Positions 6,064-12,320 of a DNA stretch of 13,104 nt are shown here, one piece after another. A program made the position numbers and the translations under genes. Each line of letters begins with the position of its first letter. The stretch's first letter is position 1. The notes under the pieces are model-generated. The model had not been told where the DNA came from. It saw nothing but the letters and a program-made list of their open reading frames with translations, and did no database searches. This stretch comes from an uncultured Candidatus Melainabacteria bacterium (GTDB lineage: Bacteria; Cyanobacteriota; Vampirovibrionia; Gastranaerophilales; Gastranaerophilaceae): the NCBI GenBank assembly GCA_946186335.1, contig CAMHMW010000040.1, positions 1 to 13,104 of the forward strand, given 5' to 3'.

Positions 6064-6852
6064 ATGAAAATTTCAATTTGCTACAACACCGTGATGGAAA
6101 ATTCAAAAGAAGTTATGACATATTTAACCAAAATATGTGATGAATTTTCCATTGAATATGAAGTTATTGATATTGAAAGTCTCCGGCCGGTAACCGATAT
6201 GGTATTTGTAATAGGCGGTGACGGTACTATTTTAAAGGCGGCAAGATTTTATGCGGAGTATAATACTCCGATATTTGGGGTAAATCTCGGACGACTCGGT
6301 TTTTTATCCCAGACTTCACCAGATAATCTTGAAAATTCTGTCAGAAAAATTATTGACGGTGATTATAAAACCGAACGGAGAATGATGCTTAAAGCAGGGA
6401 AATATACGGCTTTAAATGATTTTGTTATTAAAGGTGCAACAACCGGCAGAACTTCTCGTTTTTCGCTTGAAATTAATGATAAATTTGTTTGTGAATATCT
6501 TGCTGACGGAATTATTGTTTCAACACCGACAGGTTCTACGGCATATTCTATGGCGGCAGGAGGAGCAATACTCTCGCCTGATATTGAGGCTATTGCAATT
6601 GTTCCGATATGTCCGCATACTTTTTCGGCAAGACCGATTGTTGTTTCATCAAATGATAAAATTAAAATTATACCGGCAAAAAACAGTGAATACACTGTTG
6701 CGGCTGACGGACAAATCGTTTTTAATCTCGAAAATTCACTGCTGGTTGAAAAGTATGAAAGATATGCTAATTTATCACTATTAAAAGAAAATGATTTTTA
6801 TTCAGTTCTGAGAAACAAACTTCAGTGGGGTATTTCTCCCGCTAAAATGTAA
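6064..6852 (+). CDS. nadK: NAD kinase
   Basis: Phosphorylates NAD to NADP in the cytosol, the only known route to NADP. The protein is 262 residues, a little short but complete. It carries the GGDGT signature at residues 51-55, with the catalytic Asp53 in FVIGGDGTILKAAR. This is followed by GVNLGRLGFLSQ, LNDFVIKGATTGR (the NE/D substrate motif), the second-domain signature ADGIIVSTPTGSTAYSMAAG and the HTFSARPIVVS strand. The start at 6064 follows an extended -10 element closely and lacks an SD. The gene lies just before ftsZ on the same strand, but ftsZ has its own promoter and a 104-bp gap, so they are probably separate units. Function is firm. Confidence 0.96.
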   Translation: MKISICYNTVMENSKEVMTYLTKICDEFSIEYEVIDIESLRPVTDMVFVIGGDGTILKAARFYAEYNTPIFGVNLGRLGFLSQTSPDNLENSVRKIIDGDYKTERRMMLKAGKYTALNDFVIKGATTGRTSRFSLEINDKFVCEYLADGIIVSTPTGSTAYSMAAGGAILSPDIEAIAIVPICPHTFSARPIVVSSNDKIKIIPAKNSEYTVAADGQIVFNLENSLLVEKYERYANLSLLKENDFYSVLRNKLQWGISPAKM

Positions 6853-6879
6853 AATTTGTTCATAATTCATGTAAATTTA

Positions 6880-6908
6880 TTGTACTTTTTTTGTATTTAA
6901 AATATTAT
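6880..6908 (+). promoter_or_regulatory. Promoter of ftsZ
   Basis: TTGTAC (6880-6885), a 17-nt spacer, then TATTAT (6903-6908). Predicted +1 near 6915, giving a 5' UTR of about 42 nt, in contrast to the leaderless genes around it. Confidence 0.6.
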
Positions 6909-6942
6909 GTAGTTATAGTTTTAGGAAAGTGTATTTTAGTTT

Positions 6943-6949
6943 AAGAGGT
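6943..6949 (+). promoter_or_regulatory. Shine-Dalgarno of ftsZ
   Basis: AAGAGGT lies 7 nt before a GTG start at 6957. It supports GTG rather than any later ATG. Confidence 0.75.
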
Positions 6950-6956
6950 AACAAAC

Positions 6957-8141
6957 GTGGAAAATATCGTATCAGACATCTTTTCAAGGCAAGATGATAC
7001 ATCAGTTGACAGAACATCAAGATTGGGAGCTAATCCTACTAACATAAAAGTTATAGGTGTCGGCGGCGGCGGTGGAAATGCTGTTGACAGAATGATTGAA
7101 GCAGGACTTTCCGGTGTTGATTTCTGGATGATGAACACGGATTTACAGGTATTATTAAAGGCAAAAACCAAAAATTGTGTTCAGCTTGGAGCATCATCAA
7201 CAAGAGGTCTTGGTGCCGGCGGTGATCCCCTGGTAGGTGAAAAAGCGGCAGAAGAAGCACAACAGGAGATAACACAGGCAATTGAAGGCGCTGATATGGT
7301 ATTTATTACCGCAGGTATGGGCGGCGGAACAGGAACAGGTGCCGCTCCGATTGTTGCAAAAATTGCTAAACAAATGGGTGTTTTGACAATTGCTGTTGTT
7401 ACAAAGCCGTTTACTTTTGAAGGTACGGTTAGAACAAAAAATGCAGCATCAGGTCTTGAAAAATTAAAAGATTCTGTTGATGCCGTTATCGTTGTTCCAA
7501 ACGATAAACTGATTCAGGTTGCTGACAGACAGGTTACAATGGAACAGGCTTTTGCTCTTGCTGATGAAGTTCTTATCCGCGGTGTTACCGGTATTACCGA
7601 TATAATTACAATACCCGGAATTATGAATGTTGACTTTGCAGATGTTAAGGCTGTTATGCAGGGTTCAGGTACCGCATTAATGGGTATCGGCAGAGCATCA
7701 GGCGAAGGCAGAGCTATAAAGGCGGCACAAGAAGCCATCAGTTCTCAGTTATTAGAATCTTCTATAAATGGTGCATCAGGTGTTATCATTAATATCACAG
7801 GCGGTTCTGATATGGGTATTCACGAAATCAGTGATGCTGCTTCCATTATTCACGATGCTGTTCTTGATGATGCTACCGTTATTGTTGGTACAGCCGTTAA
7901 TGAAGCAATTAAAGGCGAAATTCAGATTACTGTTATTGCAACAGGTATTGAACTGAAAAATAATTCATCACTTTCATTGTTTGGTTCATCATCTTCTTCA
8001 ATTAACAACACAAAATCTGATGATTTGCCGCAAATGCAGGCATCTGATTTCTTCTCCGGTGCATTTAATACTCAAACTAAATCTGTTTTATCAAATAACA
8101 GTTTTACAAACATAGAAATTCCTGATTTCTTAAAAAGATAA
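6957..8141 (+). CDS. ftsZ: Cell division GTPase FtsZ
   Basis: Tubulin homologue that polymerises at mid-cell to form the division ring. The 394-residue protein has a short variable N-terminus (1-28), the nucleotide-binding loop GVGGGGGNAV (34-43), the tubulin signature GMGGGTGTGAAP (120-131), PFTFEG at 151-156 and the T7 catalytic loop NVDFADV with Asn224, Asp226 and Asp229. After residue 325 comes a serine/asparagine-rich linker, ending in the conserved C-terminal peptide IEIPDFLKR that binds membrane anchors. All catalytic residues are intact. It starts with GTG behind a clear SD. The globular domain (GVDFW..NTD, GITDIITIPG) is most like cyanobacterial FtsZ. It is not in a dcw cluster here: no ftsA, ftsQ or mur genes flank it. 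A bidirectional terminator follows. Confidence 0.98.
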   Translation: MENIVSDIFSRQDDTSVDRTSRLGANPTNIKVIGVGGGGGNAVDRMIEAGLSGVDFWMMNTDLQVLLKAKTKNCVQLGASSTRGLGAGGDPLVGEKAAEEAQQEITQAIEGADMVFITAGMGGGTGTGAAPIVAKIAKQMGVLTIAVVTKPFTFEGTVRTKNAASGLEKLKDSVDAVIVVPNDKLIQVADRQVTMEQAFALADEVLIRGVTGITDIITIPGIMNVDFADVKAVMQGSGTALMGIGRASGEGRAIKAAQEAISSQLLESSINGASGVIINITGGSDMGIHEISDAASIIHDAVLDDATVIVGTAVNEAIKGEIQITVIATGIELKNNSSLSLFGSSSSSINNTKSDDLPQMQASDFFSGAFNTQTKSVLSNNSFTNIEIPDFLKR

Positions 8142-8164
8142 TCAGTAAGTTTTATAAAATAAAA

Positions 8165-8190
8165 GGCGGGTTTAATCCCGTCTTTTTATT
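8165..8190. terminator. Bidirectional intrinsic terminator between ftsZ and the convergent gene
   Basis: Stem GGCGGG/CCCGTC (6 bp, one G-T) with loop TTTAAT, followed on the plus strand by TTTTTATT. On the minus strand the same stem is followed by TTTTATTTTAT. The right arm lies next to the stop codon of the minus-strand gene (8186-8188). Confidence 0.85.
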
Positions 8191-8974
8191 CGCTTAAAAT
8201 TGAAAGATTCATAATTTCGATGTCATCATAGTCAATATGGTCGCTTGGCATAAGGTTTTGCCCCGTTTTAATAGTTATCTGATTTTTTGAATTGGGATGA
8301 ATAAGATTTTGAGGAATTTTTATTCGTTGTCCGTCACCGTTAATTTTTAACTCACCAATCAAATTCCCGTTAAAATACACCTCAGCGGGACTTGAATATG
8401 CTGTTTTTATGTTGTTTTGCCCCATAGATTTCGCAAGTTTTGTATCAAGCCCAACAATAGAACCTATTACAAGATAATTTGTGCTGTGTTTTGTGTCTGA
8501 ACTCATAATAAAATCCTTAGAATAATAAGGCCCAATTGATTTTAACTTAAAGTCTGATGCGTTTGCTGAATTTTTTGAATAACTGTTATCCCCCAGATGT
8601 AATAATTCGTCTTCAATTTTAACATCAAGAGCTTCGCTTTTTGCAATTTCAATTTTCATAGGATTAGACAGACTTGAATTATTATTGATTGTCAGAGAAA
8701 ACGGTCTGTAACCCTCTTTTTCAACATTTAATACTGTTGGCTGAGAAATCTGTATTCTGGGAAGTTCAAAGTTGCCGTTGGCGTCAGTGTATGCTCTGAA
8801 ATTTCTTTGCGGTATGGTAACTTTTGCAAATTCAACCCCTTGTTTCGTCTGAGAGTCGATAACACGATTGCTTTCCTGCTGCCCGACTTTTGTTACACCT
8901 CCTGTGAATGTTGTAGCATAACTAAGGTTTGTAAACAGATTAATAATTGTTAATATGTAAATAAGTTTTTTCAT
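8186..8974 (-). CDS. Secreted protein with a carboxypeptidase-regulatory-like domain
   Basis: 262 residues. A signal peptide (MKKLIYILTIINLFTNLSYA, cleavage near residue 20) sends it to the periplasm or cell surface. Residues about 36-105 resemble a CarboxypepD_reg-like beta-sandwich: RVIDSQTKQGVEFAKVTI, then AYTDANGNFELPRI, then LNVEKEGYRPFSLTI. These repeat the family pattern of 'G-x-P/E-x-A-x-V', 'T-D-x-x-G-x-F' and 'G-Y'. The C-terminal part (about 185-262) has a VYFNGNLIGEL segment and ends in a strand (DDIEIMNLSI), reminiscent of a galactose-binding-type beta-sandwich; this is less certain. No catalytic residues are apparent, so an adhesive or structural surface role is inferred. TATAAA lies 8 nt before the ATG with no SD. 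Its stop codon lies in the terminator shared with ftsZ. Confidence 0.82.
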   Translation of the reverse strand: MKKLIYILTIINLFTNLSYATTFTGGVTKVGQQESNRVIDSQTKQGVEFAKVTIPQRNFRAYTDANGNFELPRIQISQPTVLNVEKEGYRPFSLTINNNSSLSNPMKIEIAKSEALDVKIEDELLHLGDNSYSKNSANASDFKLKSIGPYYSKDFIMSSDTKHSTNYLVIGSIVGLDTKLAKSMGQNNIKTAYSSPAEVYFNGNLIGELKINGDGQRIKIPQNLIHPNSKNQITIKTGQNLMPSDHIDYDDIEIMNLSILSE

Positions 8975-8982
8975 ATAAACTT

Positions 8983-8988
8983 TTTATA
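8983..8988 (-). promoter_or_regulatory. Predicted -10 of the gene at 8974
   Basis: TATAAA on the minus strand, 8 nt before the ATG at 8974. No SD and no good -35 are seen. A leader of 1-2 nt is predicted. Confidence 0.4.
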
Positions 8989-9057
8989 AAATTTTCTCGG
9001 AAATTTAATTAGTCATGAGTATAAATACAGGCGGATTATATTATTTAAAAAAGTTCT

Positions 9058-9084
9058 TGAAAAATAATATTTTTTTGATATTAT
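9058..9084 (+). promoter_or_regulatory. Candidate promoter of tRNA-Leu
   Basis: TTGAAA (9058-9063) and TGA-TATTAT (9076-9084) are separated by 15 nt; the TGA makes the -10 extended. This would place +1 about 15 nt before the mature tRNA. Other hexamers in this very AT-rich stretch are possible. Confidence 0.4.
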
Positions 9085-9105
9085 TAACTTGTGACAATTG
9101 AATAT

Positions 9106-9191
9106 GCCGGTGTGATGGAATTGGTAGACGTGCCAGACTCAAAATCTGGTGAGGTTCACCCCTCGTGTCGGTTCGACCCCGACCACCGGCA
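9106..9191 (+). tRNA. tRNA-Leu (anticodon CAA)
   Basis: 86 nt with a long variable arm, as in class II tRNAs. The acceptor stem GCCGGTG (9106-9112) pairs with CACCGGC (9184-9190), and A9191 is the discriminator base of leucine tRNAs. The anticodon stem is CCAGA/TCTGG (9133-9137 and 9145-9149) with loop CTCAAAA, so the anticodon is CAA (9140-9142), reading UUG. The T arm is GTCGG-TTCGACC-CCGAC. The CCA end is not encoded (AAA follows). Confidence 0.97.
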
Positions 9192-9200
9192 AATAATAAT

Positions 9201-9223
9201 GACCACTTTGTTTGGTCTTTTTT
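9201..9223 (+). terminator. Intrinsic terminator of tRNA-Leu
   Basis: Stem GACCA/TGGTC with a short loop, directly followed by a run of six T, 10 nt after the tRNA end. Confidence 0.75.
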
Positions 9224-9280
9224 ATTTATATTTATTGTTTAAAGATAACTATTTTGTCGGATAAATTTTAGATTTTTAAT

Positions 9281-9286
9281 TATAAG
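9281..9286 (+). promoter_or_regulatory. Predicted -10 of the 51-residue ORF
   Basis: TATAAG, 8 nt before the ATG at 9295, the same arrangement as at other starts in this window. No SD is present. Confidence 0.35.
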
Positions 9287-9294
9287 ATTAAATT

Positions 9295-9450
9295 ATGTTT
9301 AACCGATATTTTGTAATTGTTCTTGCTATATTATTAACTGTTGCATACATAGATTTAATTGATAGTGTAAAACGCATAGATAAATCAATCTATAAAATTC
9401 AGAATAATACCTGTGATATTCACAATTTAAAATACCTCTTTAAAGAGTGA
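9295..9450 (+). CDS. Small single-pass membrane peptide (51 residues)
   Basis: Complete ORF from ATG 9295 to TGA 9448-9450. The sequence begins MFNRYFVIVLAILLTVAYID, a single hydrophobic segment of about 15-17 residues. It continues with a charged, amphipathic C-terminal half (DSVKRIDKSIYKIQ) that looks like a short coiled coil, and ends in LKYLFKE. It sits between tRNA-Leu and a convergent gene whose last codons it overlaps by 11 bp. A -10-like TATAAG 8 nt upstream matches the promoter layout of neighbouring genes, which is the main argument that it is expressed. I do not recognise a family. It could still be a chance ORF in an AT-rich gap. Confidence 0.55.
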   Translation: MFNRYFVIVLAILLTVAYIDLIDSVKRIDKSIYKIQNNTCDIHNLKYLFKE

Positions 9451-10276
9451 ACATTAAATCCTCAGGTTCAGCGTTTAATGAGTCAATAGAGGGATTACCT
9501 TCTTCCAGTTCCATTTTAGCCTGAGGAGATATAAGATGCTCTAATGCGTTCGGTACAAAATGCGGTTTTTCACCATCATTATCATTCTTTTGTACCTTAA
9601 ATGTTCTAACATCACTCGGGAAAAATCTCAAATAAATATTTTGGCTTGCGTTTTGTGCTATGTTTGATTTGTAATAAAGTTTAATTTTTTCAAGTTGTGA
9701 TGCTGCCTGAGTTTGATTTGCCGCACAGAAATACCCGTTTGAATCAGATACGGTCTTATTATATTTTGAACTCCACATAATAACATCATTAACCGTATCG
9801 GTCAGCACAACATTTGTAACAAGTGAGAACGGGTAACTTATTTTAAAAGCACTTGATATTTCCAGCACTTCCCACAAATTACGTTTTGCCTTGTTTTTGT
9901 CATTTACTGAATATGCAGAAACCAAAATAATTGATTTTACATTAAATTCTTTTGATAACTGGTTAAGGGTGTCAAAATCAACTTTGTCCGTATTTTTAAA
10001 TTGCTCCAGCATGCTTGCTGTTGCCGATTTCAGTTGAGGGTTAGCCTCAAGTTTTGTCCGCACTTCGTTAAGATAGGGTATATTTATTGAATTATATGTT
10101 TTTAAATTCTGAATAATGTAATTTGTAGCAATTTCTGACGGTTCGGGATAGCAAAAATAGTTATCGCAAACGCTGAATATATCAGCAGGAAGTGCAATTA
10201 CATCAAACTGAACGGCATGACATCTGCAAACCGTACACATAAACATAATAAATATAACCATTAAAAACTTTTTCAT
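9440..10276 (-). CDS. Secreted protein of unknown function, possibly a CsgG/TolB-N-like fold
   Basis: 278 residues. The N-terminus is a signal peptide (MKKFLMVIFIMFMCTVCRCHA, cleavage near residue 21). In the mature part, an alternation of helix and strand reads like the periplasmic fold shared by TolB-N and CsgG-type proteins. This comprises SEIATNYIIQNLKTYNSINI, then a helix leading into FDTLNQLSKEFNVKSIILVS, then a strand SLVTNVVLTDTVNDVIMWSS ('variable defined by type, then expressed in the cell' pattern: LxDTxxxxxxW). The C-terminal 45 residues are polar and probably disordered. Cysteines at 37 and 42 (SVCDNYFCYP) could form a disulphide. The assignment is a structural guess, not a recognised family. 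It is transcribed divergently from the glycosyltransferase operon across a 45-bp gap. Confidence 0.8.
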   Translation of the reverse strand: MKKFLMVIFIMFMCTVCRCHAVQFDVIALPADIFSVCDNYFCYPEPSEIATNYIIQNLKTYNSINIPYLNEVRTKLEANPQLKSATASMLEQFKNTDKVDFDTLNQLSKEFNVKSIILVSAYSVNDKNKAKRNLWEVLEISSAFKISYPFSLVTNVVLTDTVNDVIMWSSKYNKTVSDSNGYFCAANQTQAASQLEKIKLYYKSNIAQNASQNIYLRFFPSDVRTFKVQKNDNDGEKPHFVPNALEHLISPQAKMELEEGNPSIDSLNAEPEDLMFTL

Positions 10277-10282
10277 ATCAAA

Positions 10283-10291
10283 ATTATAGCA
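10283..10291 (-). promoter_or_regulatory. Extended -10 promoter of the gene at 10276 (predicted leaderless)
   Basis: On the minus strand TGC-TATAAT is followed by exactly 6 nt (TTTGAT) and the ATG at 10276. No SD is present. The perfect -10 and its TGN extension predict transcription starting on the A of the start codon. Confidence 0.65.
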
Positions 10292-10306
10292 TAATTATTC
10301 CGAATA

Positions 10307-10315
10307 TGGTATAAT
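10307..10315 (+). promoter_or_regulatory. Extended -10 promoter of the glycosyltransferase operon (predicted leaderless)
   Basis: TGG-TATAAT is followed by exactly 6 nt (TTCGGT) and the ATG at 10322. It is the mirror image of the divergent promoter on the other strand. No SD is present. Confidence 0.65.
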
Positions 10316-10321
10316 TTCGGT

Positions 10322-11044
10322 ATGAAAAAAGACAGACAATTGGTAAATATTCAAGGATTTGGTGTTGACAGTTTTACTTTTGACGAGGCTTTAGATTATG
10401 CCGTTAACAATTGCGGACAAATTGTTACAATTAATCCCGAGATGATTGATGCTGCGCATAAAAATTCTGATTTTTCAAACATTATTTCAAATGCGGAACT
10501 CGTTGTGCCAGATGGTATCGGAGTTGAAATCGGTTTAAAGTTGCTTGGTCATAATGTTAAAAGAATTCCAGGAATTGAACTTGGCAAGGCTCTTGTTGAA
10601 AAATTCTCCGAACAGAATAAAACAGTTGCCTTTGTCGGTGCAAAACCTGAAATTGTCGGTAAAGCAATAGAAAATCTGAAATCAGAATTTCCAGCATTAA
10701 ATGTCGTTTATTCACATGACGGTTATTTTGAAGATGATGAAGAAATTATTGAAACACTCTCATCTGCCCAGCCTGATTTAGTTTTGGTTGCTCTTGGTTC
10801 TCCAAAACAGGAAATTTTTATTAATAAATTAAAGCAAAAATTACAAAAATCTGTTATGATAGGTTTAGGCGGAAGTTTCGATGTCTGGTCAGGTGTCGTT
10901 ACAAGAGCTCCGAAAATATATCAAAAACTTGGCTTAGAGTGGCTTTACAGGACAGTAAAAGAGCCTCAAAGGTTTAAGAGAATATTTCCGACATTACCGT
11001 TGTTTGTTTTTAAAGTTTTGAGAGAAAGGTTGTTTAATAAATAA
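10322..11044 (+). CDS. WecG/TagA/CpsF-family (GT26) glycosyltransferase
   Basis: 240 residues. Family members transfer N-acetylmannosamine or a related sugar onto an undecaprenyl-linked acceptor during synthesis of wall teichoic acid, enterobacterial common antigen or capsule. The whole family pattern is present: VTINPEMIDAA, VVPDGIGVEIGLKLLG with the catalytic Asp64, KRIPGIEL, LVLVALGSPKQE, the GGSFDVWSG loop, RAPKIYQKLGLEWLYR and EPQRFKR. The C-terminal tail is basic and hydrophobic (LPLFVFKVLRERLFNK), as expected for membrane association. No transmembrane helix is present. It is the first gene of a tight operon: its stop codon overlaps the next ATG (TAATG). Its substrate cannot be told from sequence, so no gene symbol is given. 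Confidence 0.94.
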   Translation: MKKDRQLVNIQGFGVDSFTFDEALDYAVNNCGQIVTINPEMIDAAHKNSDFSNIISNAELVVPDGIGVEIGLKLLGHNVKRIPGIELGKALVEKFSEQNKTVAFVGAKPEIVGKAIENLKSEFPALNVVYSHDGYFEDDEEIIETLSSAQPDLVLVALGSPKQEIFINKLKQKLQKSVMIGLGGSFDVWSGVVTRAPKIYQKLGLEWLYRTVKEPQRFKRIFPTLPLFVFKVLRERLFNK

Positions 11045-11865
11045 TGTTAACAAATGAAGAATTAAAAGAACTTGAAAAATTAAGTTTAGAAAACCGCAGA
11101 AACATAATTGAGATGGTTTATACGGCAAAATCAGGACATATCGGTGGTTCATTGTCATCCTGTGATATTATGACTGTACTGTTTCATAAATGCATGAAAC
11201 ATTCGCTTTCAAAGTCGGATGAAAATTATAAATATCGTGACAGGTTTGTTCTTTCAAAAGGGCATGTTTCGCCGATATATTATTCTGTTCTTGCACAGTT
11301 AGGTTTTTTTGAAAAAGATGAATTGAAAACTTTCAGAGCGCTGGGTTCAAGGCTGCAGGGTCACCCGTCACTTTGGACTCCGGGAGTTGAAGTTGCAACT
11401 GGTTCACTTGGTCAGGGTTTATCTATGGCAAGCGGCATAGCAATTGCATTAAAGATTGACAAAAACCCCGCTCATGTATTTGTTCTTCTTGGGGATGGGG
11501 AGTTACAGGAAGGCAATATCTGGGAAGGTTTTATGCAGGTTGCACATCGCAAACTGAACAATTTAATTACGATTATTGACCGTAACAGATTGCAAATAGA
11601 CGGCTGTACGGAAGATATTATGTCACTAGACAGTCTGTCCGATAAGATTAGGGCGTTTAACCTTGATGTTATTGAAATTGACGGTCATGACTATAATCAG
11701 ATTTATGATGCAATAGAAAAAGCAAAAACATCTGAAACCCCCGTTGTAATTATTGCAAATACGATTAAAGGTAAAGGGGTATCCTTTATGGAAAACAATG
11801 CCGGCTGGCACGGTACAGCACCCAAAAAGGATGAATATGAAAGGGCTATGCAGGAATTGCAATAA
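11044..11865 (+). CDS. Transketolase N-terminal subunit
   Basis: 273 residues, covering the TPP-pyrophosphate-binding half of transketolase. Visible motifs are AKSGHIGGSLSSCDIMTVLF (residue 28 on), SKGHVSPIYYSVL, LQGHPSLWTPGVEVATGSLG, the TPP motif GDGELQEGNIWEG (150-162) with the downstream IIDRNRLQIDG, and IKGKGVSFMENNAGWHG. Split transketolases make two chains of about 270 and 310 residues that combine to move two-carbon units between sugar phosphates. Here the pyrimidine-binding C-terminal half does not follow; the next gene is of the YhcH family. It overlaps the preceding glycosyltransferase gene by one base, so it is likely translated by coupling. Either the partner is encoded elsewhere, or this half has been taken into a sugar-nucleotide pathway. 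Confidence 0.95.
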   Translation: MLTNEELKELEKLSLENRRNIIEMVYTAKSGHIGGSLSSCDIMTVLFHKCMKHSLSKSDENYKYRDRFVLSKGHVSPIYYSVLAQLGFFEKDELKTFRALGSRLQGHPSLWTPGVEVATGSLGQGLSMASGIAIALKIDKNPAHVFVLLGDGELQEGNIWEGFMQVAHRKLNNLITIIDRNRLQIDGCTEDIMSLDSLSDKIRAFNLDVIEIDGHDYNQIYDAIEKAKTSETPVVIIANTIKGKGVSFMENNAGWHGTAPKKDEYERAMQELQ

Positions 11866-11867
11866 TT

Positions 11868-12320
11868 ATGATAACAGACAAGATAGAAAATATTAGATTA
11901 TATAAAAATATTCCAGAAAAAGTCGCTGATTTCATTATAAATTTAACATCTGAAACCCCTTGCGTGCGCTATGAACTTGATGAAAAGACTTATGTTAATA
12001 TTGAAACATATTCTACAAAATCGGTTTTCTCGGCAAAATACGAATATCACAAAAAATTTATTGATATTCAACTGCTCCTGTCAGGGGAAGAAAAGATATA
12101 TTATAAACCTGTAAATGATATAACAAAACCTCAGCCGTTTAATGAAGAAAAAGATATAGGTTTTTTTGACGAACTTATAGATTACAAGACTGCCGATTTT
12201 GTAAAGTTAGATTGTTCTAATTTTATGCTGATATTTCCGCACGAAGCTCATGCCCCTCAGATAGAATCAGAAAATACTCCAATAAGGGTTAAAAAGGCCG
12301 TTGTGAAGTTACCTGTGTAA
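11868..12320 (+). CDS. YhcH/YjgK/YiaL family protein (beta-sandwich sugar-binding/anomerase-like)
   Basis: 150 residues, full length for the family. Members such as E. coli YhcH (NanQ) act on sialic acid or other sugars; most others are uncharacterised. The metal-site pattern is intact: YEYHKKFIDIQLLLSGEEKI with Glu59, His61, Asp66 and Gln68, and the later FPHEAHAPQ with His125 and His128. It starts 2 nt after the transketolase stop codon and has no strong SD (AGGA lies further upstream), so it appears to be the last gene of a three-gene carbohydrate operon. Its context suggests handling of a sugar intermediate; the substrate is not known. The 3' end overlaps the convergent miaA by 12 bp. Confidence 0.92.
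   Translation: MITDKIENIRLYKNIPEKVADFIINLTSETPCVRYELDEKTYVNIETYSTKSVFSAKYEYHKKFIDIQLLLSGEEKIYYKPVNDITKPQPFNEEKDIGFFDELIDYKTADFVKLDCSNFMLIFPHEAHAPQIESENTPIRVKKAVVKLPV

Noticed and set aside
7051..7738. Antisense and shifted open frames inside ftsZ
   Set aside because: They have no SD, no family resemblance and repeat low-complexity residues produced by the ftsZ codon pattern; shadows of the real gene.
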